This document shows, piece after piece, positions 13,201 to 24,807 of a DNA stretch of 64,000 nt. The stretch comes from Mus musculus. Lineage: Eukaryota; Chordata; Mammalia; Rodentia; Muridae. The stretch covers positions 98,605,324-98,669,323 of the forward strand of contig NC_000073.6 of assembly GCF_000001635.26 (NCBI RefSeq), written 5' to 3'. The notes below the pieces were generated by a model. It had not been told where the DNA came from. It saw only the letters and a list, made by a program, of their open reading frames with translations, and made no database searches. The translations under genes were made by a program, and so were the position numbers. The stretch's first letter is position 1, and each line of letters starts with the position of its first letter.

Positions 13201-13975
13201 AGAGCAGCTCACCTGGGACAGACAAAACATAACTAGTCTACAAAAGTAGTAGACAGCTAAAATCTATAAGGCTTGCTTGATCAGATCATTTACATAATTT
13301 TAATTAAAAATAATAATCAGTGAAAACAAATGCCTCATTAACATTCCACTTTAGAATCTATAATCCAAATACTGTAGAGATTAACGAGGCAATAAAAACC
13401 AGGGAGTGTTCCAACATACTAATAAATAGGCAGAGGGTTAGTTTTACAGTCTCAGTAATATATTTTTAAAAAAGCAAACTGCATAAGTGGTGAAAGGCAA
13501 ATGATATTCAAATATCTTATGTTTAATAAGCTAAAGTGACATTAGCAACTAAAAACCTGAATTATATTCCTGAAATACATTCAGATGCAAATTCAATTCC
13601 ATTATCCCCTTTGCAGCTTTGTCTGACCTCTGAATCCACAGCCCTAAAGTTGGTACAATACCTCAAGTCAAAAAGTTGACAGTGTGAGACCCATTATTAA
13701 ATAAAAAAATCACTATGCAAACATAAACTATAATCTTTGCATTGTGACTTAAAACTAAGTGCTCGTTCAACTTTAGATTTATCAAAAGCCTTATATATGA
13801 ACACTTGATATTAAAACTAAAAACTGTATTTAATCACTAAACATAAGGACTGAAACACAGTGCCACATTTTGAAACAAAAAAAAATTGATATCAATAGAG
13901 TCCTGCTGTAGAGAAACATGGCTTGTCTCCTAATCAAATAGCTCCATGCTTTTAACATACTCTAGATATACCTAC
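10290..13975 (-). other. Emsy: Emsy intron between coding exons 10 and 11
   Basis: Contains a G-run (about 10600-10620), a TTTTG tract followed by an ID/B4-type SINE (about 10896-11004), two old B1-like pieces (about 11212-11330 and 11355-11460), an ancient L1 3' fragment (about 11930-12190) and a GT tract (about 12698-12728). The remainder (about 12730-13975) is AT-rich and unremarkable. Confidence 0.75.
11930..12190 (+). mobile_element. Ancient L1 3' fragment
   Basis: The order ttatttataataaccaaac, then aatatggttaaatttctgtac, then gaatgctatataaccatggg matches the end of mammalian L1 ORF2. It is antisense to Emsy and is broken by many substitutions and stops. Confidence 0.6.
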
Positions 13976-14146
13976 CAGAAACAATATTACTGCTAATTAT
14001 CTTGCCTCCCAAGGTAGCTAATGATTTGGGTACTACAGTGATGATGCTGCCACTGGTAGTTTTCACATAGGTTGCAGCTCCAGGGGTTGTAGCCACACGA
14101 CCTAAGGATGGGCTCACTGTTGGCCGGGTATAGGTTGCCTGAGTAC
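13976..14146 (-). CDS. Emsy: Emsy coding exon 10 (residues 506-563)
   Basis: The acceptor is cttcctatag and the donor gtaggtat, phase 1 on both sides. The exon encodes TQATYTRPTVSPSLGRVATT, then PGAATYVKTTSGSIITVVPK and SLATLGGKIISSNIVSG. The GSIITVVPKSLATLGGKII core is strongly conserved in EMSY orthologues. No catalytic motif is present; the role is taken to be protein contacts in corepressor complexes. Confidence 0.96.
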
Positions 14147-16067
14147 CTATAGGAAGAAAGCAGTGAAAAGAAAAAATTGTCAATACTTACAAAAAGAATG
14201 ATAATCATACAATTTCACTATAGTTTAGTATCATATATATCACTTTAACTTGAAAATGGAACTGCAAGGTGCCAAGGCATTCATTTATAATTTTATAGCC
14301 AGTTTTCAATGTGTATAGCAAGAACCAATGTCAAGTCAATTCTAATTAAATTTACATATAAAACTTTGTGATGTGTTCTAGCATCAAATTACCAACCCAC
14401 AGAAAGGGAGAGCCCGGCCCTGCTCCCACTATCTTTCTTCCACTGGTCTTATGCTGAAGCTAATGAAATGTAGGTGTTTCTCTTACAGATTTAAAGCCCA
14501 TCTCATGCTGTCCCAGAGCCAAACCCACGGTCACCATTCAGCAAATAAGGCATTTACCTAAAATTTTATAACATTTCTGCTATTCTTTAAAGAGATTTCC
14601 ATCTTTTAAGGATCAGTCCATTGTTTTACTAGTGATATGGTTGAAGCTGCCAAGAATTGCCAGGAACAATTTTTAGGCTTAAATTATCTCTACTTTCATA
14701 TTTCTTCAACTTTAACTGACCAGTTAGAAAAATCTATCTTTATGTCTCTCTCAAAGGACTTTATACCCTTTCCCACTATTACAAGACTTTTCTCTTTCCC
14801 AAAGAAAGATTAAAAACTAATCAGATGAGTCTTTTACAGTGTCTTATAAACCCAGAAACTTAAGACTATTCTATTCCTAGAGAAAGGAATAGCCTCAGGG
14901 AAATGAAGCGGAAACACAGAAAAGACAAAGATGGCATTTGCTTAAATTGAAATTAGATTCAGAGACTGTGTGACAGACATTTCTAAAATACCCACCTCAG
15001 AAAAAAGAAAAATGCTTTTAGAAAGTTACTTACTTTAAAAACTTATAACCACTACAACCATGAGAAGAACATTAAGAAGAATTAGACTAATCACAGCATA
15101 TATCTGAACCAGGGAAAAATATCTATGCAAAGTAAACATGCTACAGGGGTATAAAGTTTGAATACATTGAATTATAACTATTTAAAAGAAACACTTTCTG
15201 CACTATAAACTCAGACACATAAGCTAGTATTGCTAGGGGTATGGCTTTTATGTAGGTTCTAGGGATTTGAACTCAGGTCCTTACACTAACTTAACAAGTG
15301 TTTTTCTCCACTAAACTATTGCCTTAGCTCCTGACTTGATATCATTTAATACTTATAAAGTTCACAAAGGATGGTAATTTAAAATGTAGCTCAGACTAAT
15401 TGCTCTTCTATCTGGGAATAATAACAGGCTTCTATCAGCCCTGGCAACCCTTACTACACTGTTATGTAACATGAGCTGAACTCTTAACCTCATAAGTAAT
15501 AGCCTTGTGCATTAGCCCTTGTGCATTAGTTAGGCATATTTTCAGTTACTCAACAAATCCTGAGCAAGCACCTACATATGGTAGCTAAACAGATTTGATC
15601 CCTTAGTCCCATAAAGTTTATTGTCTAATATGAATAAAACAACAAACTACTAGGTAAGTAGAAATTGGAGAGGATTATGAAAAAAATATATCAAAAAAGA
15701 GCTAACTTGAGGGTCAGGACAGAGCAGAGGGAGTCAAGAAAGATCTTTTGAAAACTGTTCGGTAGAGTGCTTGCCTCACATGCACTAGGCCCTTGGTTTG
15801 ACCCCCAGCACCTTATAAACCTGTGTGGTGGAGCACACCTGTAATCCCAGCTCCCAGGAGGTAGGGGCAGGAGGATCAAGAATGAGTTCAAGGTCATCCT
15901 CAGCTGCATAGAGTTCTAGGCCACAGACCCTGTCTCTAAACAAAATGTTAAAGGACTTCTTTGTAGACCTGTCTCCATCTCTATATGTGCAGTATGACAC
16001 ACACGGCTGGTGTGGGAAGCTACTGATGGCATGAATGAATGAATGGACTGATGCTTGTAGAACTTAC
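14147..16067 (-). other. Emsy: Emsy intron between coding exons 9 and 10
   Basis: Mostly unique sequence. It contains a tRNA-SINE remnant in minus orientation (about 15225-15335) and a B4-type composite (about 15755-15945). Confidence 0.75.
15755..15945 (+). repeat. B4-type composite SINE (ID head plus B1)
   Basis: An ID-like gtagagtgcttgcctcacat head with a gacccccagcacc box is followed by a B1-like ctgtaatcccagctccc segment and gttctaggccacagaccctg. Confidence 0.8.
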
Positions 16068-16217
16068 CGGTAGGAGTGGTTACCAGTTTAGTTGTCATAA
16101 TTGCACCATTACTGCTAACCACCATAATTGGGGAATTGCTACTGGTGGGTAGAGTTGCAGTCACTGGTTTGGGTAAGATTTTACTTGGTTGAACCTGCTG
16201 TGTGATGATTTTAACAC
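16068..16217 (-). CDS. Emsy: Emsy coding exon 9 (residues 456-506)
   Basis: This 150-base exon lies between acceptor tctttcaaag and donor gtaagttc, phase 1 on both sides, and is therefore frame-neutral if skipped. It encodes VKIITQQVQPSKILPKPVTA and then TLPTSSNSPIMVVSSNGAIM and TTKLVTTPTG. It continues the repetitive Thr/Val/Lys pattern of EMSY, in which short hydrophobic beta-like strands alternate with polar linkers. Confidence 0.95.
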
Positions 16218-16659
16218 CTTTGAAAGAAAAAAGATAAATCTCAGTAAAATAATGTTTAAGAAATGTCACCTAGCCCAATAGGGCAACAGTCACACACACT
16301 TACTGAGGCTTAACCTAAAATGCCTTTTTAATACTGATGAAATTCATTATTCAAATTCCTCCTGTCTAAATTCTACCAATTTAAGAATGCAGCCATATTT
16401 CATTAACAGATTTCTTAAAGAAAACTAAATCTAAACTTTTATCTATGGAGGTGTGCATACAAGTTTCAAACCAGAGAGCAAAAGCAAATAATCTGTTCCA
16501 TATAAGTACTTGAGAAGAAAGGACTAGCATAAGGCATCAAAAGCAGTCACATAGTCCTTCCAGATTCTCAGCAACAAAGACTCTTCATGGCTCTGTGAAC
16601 TGACATACAATGGTAAAAACCTTAATAGGCCAAGAACATTTTTAAATGGCCGTTTCATT

Positions 16660-16885
16660 TTTCATTGTTTTGTATTGAGATAGGGTCTCATTATGTAGCC
16701 AAGGCTGGCCTGGAACTACAGATTCTACCGCCTATGCCTCCTAAGTGCTAGGATTACAGATGTGTGCCACCATGCCCAGCTTAAAAAAAACTTTCTTGAT
16801 TTTGTTTGTCTGTTGTTGGTATAGTTGAACCCAGGGACTCATTCATGCTAGGCAAGTGCTCTACCACTAAGCTATATCCCGAAGT
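16660..16885 (-). repeat. B1 followed by ID-like SINE (B4-type)
   Basis: tagggtctcattatgtagcc through gtgtgccaccatgcccagc is a reversed B1. It is followed by gttgaacccagggactcatt through gctctaccac, a reversed ID head. Confidence 0.8.
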
Positions 16886-17239
16886 CCTTAAATATCTTTC
16901 TACATATAAAAGTATTTTAATAACTCACTTTATCAAATATAGAATGCCAAAAAGGCCACATCAGTATTGCACCTATATAAAACATGCATGTGAAAAGAAC
17001 ACAAAGGCAATACACAAGAAATATAATAAAAATTGTTAAGGAAGTTATGTTAGGACTTTAAAAGTTTTTATTTACAATGCTATCATGTTTATATTGACCT
17101 TCCAAGCATCTTAACTGGAGTACATTTTTAAACAATGGTAACTAAAGAAGAAAATTTTAGTGCCATTTCCCCCACTCTGATCTTTAAAGAAGATACATAA
17201 AAGAAAACATTTTCATAGAGAAAATTAAGAATTGTATTT

Positions 17240-17610
17240 TTTGGTGTGGCATGATGTTCTACCTTGACTACCAATTTGACAGAATTTAGAATCACCATGG
17301 AAACAAACCTCTGGGCATGTCTGGAGGGGTTTTCTAGATTAGGTTAAGAAGGGAAGATCTACACGCTCCATGGGCTCTGATCCTGGACTGAATAAAAGGG
17401 AACGGCCTACTCTGTTCCCTCACTGAAGACGCCACACGACCTGCTGCCTCACGCTCCAGCCACCATTACTTCCCTACGTGAACAACACGGCTGCCTCACG
17501 CTCCAGCCACCATTACTTCCCTACGTAACCTTCTAACGTCAAGTTAAAGCAAGCCCTTCCTTTCCCAATGGCTTTTGTCACATCAACAAGAAAGTAACTA
17601 ATACAAGTGG
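17240..17610 (+). mobile_element. URR1-like nonautonomous hAT DNA element
   Basis: The order of motifs (accttgactaccaatttgac, then gaatcaccatggaaac, ctgggcatgtctggaggggt, gtcacatcaacaagaaagtaac) resembles rodent URR1 elements. It contains a perfect internal 37-bp direct repeat at 17443-17479 and 17490-17526. Confidence 0.6.
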
Positions 17611-18311
17611 TGATTTCGGCTGAGACATAAAGGAAAGAAATAGATATATATTTATATATAGATATTTAGCAGCTTTAAATAATTCTAAACTTCTATTAAC
17701 TAAGAAAGAAGTTAAAAGTATGGTATTTGGGCATAATTACTTAAATAACCTTTATGACTCTATTTTTTATGTACAAAATAAAAATTAATTAGTATATACT
17801 TCATCAAGCTATTAAGGATTAAATAAAATTTTAAATTATCTATACATGTCAAGAATTCAATAAGTATTACAGAAATAGTTCTAAATATAATAAACTATAA
17901 AAAGTGAGGTTATACACAAAAAATCACTTCTAGTATTTTTTTCTCTAACTAATGAACCATGATCCTGCAATTCCCGTGCAGAAAGAAGCTGCATGAAATA
18001 ATCATCACAGGAAAAAACAAAAACCTCAGAGACAATTCTACTTAGTCCTGGGCAAATCAAGTGATAATCTGGATCAAATAATTAACACTGAGAAAAAGCG
18101 TTATTTCTCAAAACTGATCATGAAAAAGAGAGCAAAGCAAATAAACCTCCAACCCTCTCAGCAGGTGGCTGGCCCCCGAGCTGCCTCAAAAGGACTGTCA
18201 CTTCTGTGTACCTAAACATTCTGGAGAGCCACAGTCGGTACTCTGGCAGGAGGACATCTCCAAAACTACACAGTGGAACCAATTAAAGTTTCCAAGCAAG
18301 TATCACTCAAA

Positions 18312-18500
18312 GGCTTTGGGCAGCAAAGGATGGCTCCATGGGTAAAGAAAGTCACTGACATCATGCCTGCTTACCTAAGTTCCATCCTAGAGACTCACAT
18401 GGTGGAAAAAGAAAACTCACTCCTGTAAGGTGCACGCTGACTTCCACATGCACACCACAGCACACACGCGCACACAAACGTACTCTCATACAGTACATAC
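18312..18500 (+). repeat. B3-family SINE
   Basis: A diverged tRNA-like head (gcaaaggatggctccatggg) and a CA-rich 3' part typical of B3. Confidence 0.6.
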
Positions 18501-19864
18501 ACACATACATGTCTACACAAAATACAAAAAAAATGCAATAGAAGAGAAACCTTTGGAAAGCGGTTTTATGATAAATAGCGAACAAAAAAACATGTACCCA
18601 ACTCAACCTCTAAAATCTAAAGTCAAGTTCTGTGATATCTGAACCAAAATCATTTCTTTCCCTCTTCAGTTCAGAAGGGCGGTGATTCCACTCTAGACTG
18701 CTACAGTCAGGGAGTGGGAGGACGCTTCTGCACAGCTCCTAGCCAGAGAACAGTCTTAAAAAAAAAAAAAAAACACAGGATTTCCACCTATCCTCCTCAC
18801 AGTTACTTAGTACAACTGAAATACCACACAGAATATTTCTAATCCACAGAATCCAACTAGGAAACAATACCAAAAGGACCACCAAAAAAAAAAAAAAGTT
18901 CTCCAAACATAATGGAAATAGAATAGCATAATCGTAAATACATTGTCAACAAGGAAGGCGTGGGGAAGGTTTCAGAACAAAAAGTATATAGAAAATGAAA
19001 ACATATCAAAGAACGTATGATGCTGATAAAATAGTACTAAGGATTTATCAAAGCATAGCTGTAAGTGTAGAACTAAATACTAAATGTATAGAAAAGAAAA
19101 AAGGTCTTTAATCAATAATCCACATTCCAGTTCTCAAGAAGGTAGAAAAGCAAAATAAAGCCTAAGAAAACAGAAAAAAAATGAGACTAAAACTGAAACA
19201 ATTCTCTGAGACTCTGAACTCAGTTCAGATTATCTGTCTTACTTGTCTTACTTTGTAGTGTCTTTGTCTAGTTTGGTTATCAAGGTCCTAATGAGTTTGT
19301 AGTGTTCTGTTTTCCAGAACAGATTAGGAATGGTTGGTATTGATTCCTTAAATATTTAGTTTACTTCTCCAATAAATCAGCTGGGCCTGGAACAATAAAG
19401 CAAAACTCTAATAATAATAAAAACTTGGCAAAGTAGAAAGCCTGACAAAGAACGAGCTCATCAGTATAGACTCTGTAGCCATTTAAAGGATAATAAGGAA
19501 CTGAGAATGACAACTAACCATTCTAACAACTTAGAAATGAATAACTTAAAAAGTATAAACTACCAAAGCTCAACGAAGATGAAATAGCTAATCCAGTTTT
19601 TCAACCACTAAAAAAAGTGAGTTCATAATTTACATGCTCACAAAATAGAGATTTCCAGGCCTAACTGATTCACTGGAGAAGTCAGCTAAGATTTTAAGGA
19701 ATTAATACCAATCTTCTCACATCTCTTCAAACTCACTCTGAGACCAGTAGTATCTTGATCTAACCAAACTAGACAAAGACACTACCAAATACGACAAATA
19801 TAAATCAACTCAGCAGATAATCTGAGGAACTGAGGTCAGAGTCCCAGATCCACATAAATGTCAG

Positions 19865-20110
19865 GCAGAATGGTATCCTGCCTGGATCCCAGCACTCTAG
19901 AGGTGAGAGGTGGAGACAAGGAATTCCTGAGGAAGCTGAGTAACTGAACTAAGCAAACTGGCAAGCAGTGAGCTCAACTGAGAATCCCTACCTCAGCCTA
20001 CAAGGTGAAGAAAGATCATGGACAGCAGCAGCAACCTCTGGCCTCCATGTGCACTTGTACACATGTGCATAGAAACCTTCACACATTTACACGTTCCTGC
20101 ATGTGAACAT
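19865..20110 (+). repeat. RSINE1/B4-family SINE inside L1
   Basis: tggatcccagcactctagag, gagaatccctacctcag, and cctctggcctccatgtgcac follow the RSINE1 order. Confidence 0.65.
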
Positions 20111-20222
20111 ATACACGGCCACCACATACATACATTTAAAAATTCTCTTATACAGAGATAAAAACCGAAACCAATGTTGTATGAAGAAGAATTATATACC
20201 ATGACCAAGTAGGGCTTATTTC

Positions 20223-20414
20223 TTTTTTTTTTGTTTTTTGTTTTTATTGTTGTTGTTTTTGTTTTTTCGAGACAGGGTTTCTCTGTGTAGCCCTGGCTGT
20301 CCTGGAACTCACTCTGTAGACCAGGCTGGCCTCGATCTCAGAGATCCGCCTGCCTCTGCCTCCCAAGTGCTGGGATCAAAGGCGTGCACCACCACGCCCG
20401 ACCACGCCCAGCCT
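20223..20414 (-). repeat. Young full-length B1 SINE with target duplication
   Basis: A near-consensus reversed B1 (cgagacagggtttctctgtg through gcaccaccacgcccg) has a T-rich reversed tail on its left. A 10-bp flanking duplication, ggcttatttc, is visible at 20213-20222 and 20415-20424. Confidence 0.95.
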
Positions 20415-21142
20415 GGCTTATTTCATATATGTGAATAGCTCAACAGAAAATGAACTCATATGATTCAGCATATCAGCAGCTAAATACAAAAAAGGTATTA
20501 GATCACATCACTTGAACATAGAAGAACATCTGACAGAACCTAACACAAAGTCATAATGAAAAGCCACAGGAAAGAAGAAATGTCCTATTTCAACTCAAAT
20601 CCTGTAACAGGCTTCACACTCAACACTGAGCCCAATGCCTTCTATCCAAAACCAGGATGTAGGCAAGAATGTCTTTGATTCCCTTTTACTTATTATATAT
20701 TCTAGCTAGTGAAATAAGACAGAGGGGGTAAAAAAGGAAGGCAGTTGGGGGAGAAATATTGATTGGAAAAGAAGAAAAACAATGTCCTCATTTACAGATG
20801 ACATAATGAAATACATCTTATATACATAGGAAGCCTAAGAAATCTATGTAGATACTCCCATATAATATAGTTCAGCAAGCTAGAAGAATACAAATTCAGC
20901 AACATGTTTACACACCAACAATACGTATGTGAAATGGAAATTAAAACCACACCATTTAGAGTCACTTTAAGAAAATCACTTAGGGCTATAGCTTAAAAAA
21001 CATTTATAGACATTTCCTACTGGAAACCATAAGAAACTGAAGAAAGAAGTAGAAAGATGTAAATAAATGGGAAGACACACTCTGCTCACGACCCTCAGGC
21101 CCAGGACGAAGGATACCCACAGAGCTCTCACTGTCCATTTAC

Positions 21143-21397
21143 CTGACTCCTGTTTGATCTGGATGGTAGGTTTGATACCAGGCGGCAATGCTGACTGCTG
21201 AGGCTGCTGCTGCTGAGACACTGAAGAAGGCTGGGCCACTGGCTGCTGTGTCTGTTGTTGTACTTGCTGTAACTGCTGCTTAGGAGACTGCTGATGCTGT
21301 TTAGGAAACTGTGCAAGAATCTGGGTAGGGCCACTCACTAAGCTTTTGGGGGAAGGAAGTCTTGTCGATGCCACTTTGATTGCTGATGTGGATACAC
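21143..21397 (-). CDS. Emsy: Emsy coding exon 8 (Gln-rich, residues 371-456)
   Basis: The exon is bordered by acceptor ttctgtag and donor gtaaatgg and is phase 1 on both sides. It encodes VSTSAIKVASTRLPSPKSLV, then a Gln-rich tract with runs such as KQHQQSPKQQ and SQQQQPQQ, and ends PTIQIKQESG. The Gln codons are mixed CAG/CAA, so it is not a pure repeat. IKQE near residue 452 is a canonical SUMO acceptor motif (psi-K-x-E). The donor lies only about 30 bases from the edge of a decayed L1 in the next intron. Confidence 0.96.
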
Positions 21398-22307
21398 CTA
21401 CAGAAAAGTAAAGAGGATTTAGAAAAGGGGAGGGTGGGCAGCTCAAAACAAGGAGGATTTGAACCATTCCATCAGCGTAACTGTCATAGAAATATAAAAG
21501 ATCAAAAGAAAAGTCAACTGTTGTAAAAAAAAAAAAATTCTACCAAGTAGACTAATTACAGTGCTTACTCGTTATAGTCTTGCTTCGTCAACAAGCTTCT
21601 AATTTTTCTTTAATTATCACTCTATTTTCATTGTTGCTTAATCCTATTACGATTGTTGGTTGCTAGTCCAATTTCTTTCTTCCTTTCTAACAAAGCCCAG
21701 GCTTTCTCCCTTGAGAATCCACATTCCTGGGCACTGGTACACACTTCTGTGGAGGCCGATCCCTAAGCCAGCTTTAGAGGGCAACTGTTAATTGATCTAA
21801 GCTTGTCACAGTACATGACGACTTTTTCTGGAATAAAATAAAGCTAATTAATTATAGCCGACATGTTACAGGAGGAATCTTTTCCTAGAGAACACCTAGA
21901 TAAAAGTTTTTCTTTTTTAGGGGCCGTGCTACACAAAGAGGAATTTTCTCTTCTTCCTCTGGATACGTTCATAGCTGGCTATGATACCTACAATGTACTC
22001 ATCTAACCAATAATAAAGTTACCCAAGGAGGGAAAATTTCGTTCATGGTCCAACGATTTGCCTAACTTAACTGAAGCCTTCTGTCATATGAATTTCTGAA
22101 AAAATAAACTTCCTTACAGCTTATTTATGTGAAGTCATTCATTTAATTGCTCATCACATTTTTCAAATAAATTTAGACACTAGTCCAGTCAGACTCTAGA
22201 ACTGCCCAAAAGAATATAGGAAACACCACTAAATAAAACGTATTTTTCAAAGCCCATCTTTAAAACTATTAGGGATGAAGCTACATTGATAATTTTGACT
22301 AAATATG

Positions 22308-22706
22308 TGCTATGGTTTATATGAGAGCCCATGTGTTGAAATTCAATCCCCAATGTAATGTCTTAAAAAGCTAGAAAGTTCATCTGACTTAATGATTATG
22401 GTTTAAAGTAGAGTCTTTAGGACATCATTAAAATTAAGCAGGATAATCAGGAAGGAGCCCCATGATTGAGTGTCAGTGGCTTTTTAAGTGGAAAAGAACT
22501 CAGAGAAAGTATAAGTATGTGTTCCTTGTCTCTTGCCATGTGCCAGCTGTACACTGGCTTGAAGATCTGAAAACAAGAAAGTCTCACCAGATACAAGATC
22601 TTGATCTTAGATTTTTAAATCATAAGCCAAAATAAATCATTTTCCACTATAAACTTATGCAGGGTGAAGTATTTCATTGTACCAAATAAAAAATGGTCTG
22701 GTTACA
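22308..22706 (+). mobile_element. MaLR-type solo LTR
   Basis: The sequence starts tgctatggtttatatgagag, passes attcaatccccaatgtaatg, tgccatgtgcc, ctcaccagatacaagatc and gccaaaataaatcat, and ends near gttaca. This is the layout of MST/MLT1-class LTRs (TG...CA ends, internal polyadenylation signal). It is old and diverged. Confidence 0.6.
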
Positions 22707-22795
22707 ATATAAAAGAGCTAAAATTTGTAACATGAACCCTAGAGAAAGAAGGAAGCCCAAAATACCTTTTTATGTAAAAAAAAAAAAAGTATAAA

Positions 22796-22965
22796 TTTGG
22801 GCCAAGAGATGGTAAAGCATCTGCTGTACAAGCCTGACAGTCTGCGTTTGATCCTCAAAACCCACAGAAAGGTGGGAGCCGAGGACTAACCCTGCAAAGG
22901 CTCCTGATGGCCGCACGCTTCATGACCCATGTACACATGCATGCACACACAATAATACAAATAAA
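22796..22965 (+). repeat. B3-family SINE
   Basis: gggccaagagatggtaaagc head, gtttgatcctcaaaaccc box, CA-rich 3' part. Confidence 0.65.
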
Positions 22966-23109
22966 GTGTAAGTAAAGAAAGATAATACATAAAAGTAAAG
23001 AGTACAGGTCATATTTTGTGTGCTTAAGAAGATAACAAAGGATGGTGGGATCAAGAATAAGACATCATACTAGTTAAACAGTTTCAAAGTTTTAAAAAAT
23101 CGTAGCTAT

Positions 23110-23265
23110 TCCTGGTTGGTATGGTGGGTGAGCAGATAAAAAGGACCTGAGTTCAATTCCTAGGACCCATATGGAGGAGGAGAGAACCATTCCCACATAC
23201 TATCATCCTCTGATGTCTGCAAGGATGCAATGAGTGTGCATGCCCATACAAATAAACACAAAGCC
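23110..23265 (+). repeat. B3-family SINE
   Basis: Contains gacctgagttcaattcctag and catcctctgatgtctgc, typical of the B3 body. Confidence 0.65.
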
Positions 23266-24658
23266 ACGTTTACACACAGTATAAAGAATCTTTGTGAAAA
23301 GAAAATAAATTGTTTCATCATAATGTTCTGTTTTACTTTATGTTGTTTTGTAAACAGAAATAACAAGGACTTAGAATTAGCCAGGCATTAGTGAAATAAT
23401 CCAATACAATTGTCCAAGAAGACAAAGTGAATCCAATACAATTGTCCAAGAAGACAAAGTGTGCACACAGACAACTCCGAGAAGTTCCCTTTTCCCAATG
23501 AAAACACTTGCTTCCACGCTGGTGAGACCTAGTACAAGTCACACAGATATTAATCTAGAATACTAAAACTAAGAGATAATCTAAATAATAATACATGAGT
23601 AATAAATTGTCCAACAGTAAAAGAATTAAACAATGAAAATGAGTAAGAAGGGTATAGAGAGTAGGAGAAAGTCAATGATATAAAACTTTAAGAAAATGTA
23701 TTATGTGGAGTGGGAAGTTTTTATTGCAGACTACTCGTGTGGGTAAAAGGGCTCACTGTGTTACACAGGAAGGGCATTATAATACAGCTGTGGGCAACTG
23801 GTAGACTTGTTTTATTTCTTTACTGTTCTCTAAAACTCCTAAATCCATTGGTCTCTGCTTTAAAGCCCTTTAAAAATAAATTATAAAAAAAAAAAAAAAA
23901 AAAGGCAGCTTAGATGCCAAATGTGGACCATCATCAAACTCATGGAAGAGGGGAAACTGACAAGGACAGGACTCCATGGAGTAAGAGTGGAGAGCAGAGA
24001 TTTCCTCAAAGCTAGTCTAGAAGAACTATAGTCAGCAGAAGTCTGTCACACTATTGTGAAAGGAACACAAGAAGTCCATGGAAACTATGAAAAAAAGAAT
24101 AAAATCAAAGAAAAAATTTTCTTACTAAATAAGAAATAGTAGCAGCAGAATTAAAATGCAATCAATCTAAGTAATTAGCAGTGTCCCATTCTTCAGTTAA
24201 GGAAGGGCAAAAGGACAGACACTAGAGACATCCCGCAAGCTAATTACAGCTTTCAATTCTGAGCAATTCTGAGCAAAGACGAGAAAGAACCAAACAAACA
24301 GTTACCTAAAAATAAACTAATTTCATATACGCACAAAACACACCAACTCAGGCCTCTATGACACCAGCATCATACTTAATAAAAATGACAAATTCTCCTT
24401 TCCAAACATTAGAGCACAACATGTACAATGTGCTGCTAACCTTTATCTAAGGAAAAGCTTAAGTATGTATATATTTGCTTCCACATTTACCAGTGGAAGG
24501 ACTTAGAAAGTAATGGGGGGTTAGGGAAGAGGAGGACAGGACAAGGTGTGGGAGTTACAGACGAAAGAAAATTGCTAACATTTCATATCCTCAAGCTGAG
24601 CAAAGGTGAGCAGGTCACTGACCTAACAGCAGAGATCCTCAACCCCAAGATAGGAAGA

Positions 24659-24664
24659 CAGACA

Positions 24665-24721
<57 letters not shown>
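24659..24721. repeat. (GACA)n(CA)n microsatellite
   Basis: Nine or so GACA units run directly into about 12 CA units; it lies about 90 bases from the exon 7 donor. Confidence 0.95.
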
Positions 24722-24725
<4 letters not shown>

Positions 24726-24807
24726 TATTCACCCCCACCCCGCCCCCTCAGTTGTCTTCAAAATTCTTTCTAACAGGGACAGAATTAGCTGGTGGCTCAC
24801 CACTCAC

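Larger units (their letters stand above)
18785..21110 (+). mobile_element. Degenerate L1 ORF2 tract, interrupted
   Basis: ORF2-like sequence appears in order: ctcaagaaggtagaaaagc, then ccaaactagacaaagacac, then tttacacaccaacaatac, then agatgtaaataaatggga. Stops and indels are throughout. It is split by an RSINE1 (19865-20110) and a B1 (20223-20412). It carries an inverted copy of its own central part (19216-19395 against 19650-19834). The L1-like sequence ends about 30-40 bases from the exon 8 donor. It is antisense to Emsy. Confidence 0.75.
16218..21142 (-). other. Emsy: Emsy intron between coding exons 8 and 9
   Basis: Very repeat-rich: a B1 plus ID composite in minus orientation (about 16660-16885), a URR1-like DNA element (17240-17610), a B3 (about 18312-18500), and a degenerate L1 (18785-21110) interrupted by RSINE1 and a young B1. 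AT-rich unique sequence fills about 17620-18300. Confidence 0.8.
21398..24807 (-). other. Emsy: Emsy intron between coding exons 7 and 8
   Basis: Contains a MaLR-type LTR (22308-22706), two B3-family SINEs (about 22796-22965 and 23110-23265), a 32-bp tandem duplication (about 23398-23461), a 19-A run near 23884 and the GACA/CA microsatellite (24659-24721). The rest is unique. Confidence 0.78.

Noticed and set aside
20238..20438. 66-codon frame resembling proteins predicted from SINEs
   Set aside because: It is a translated B1 element.
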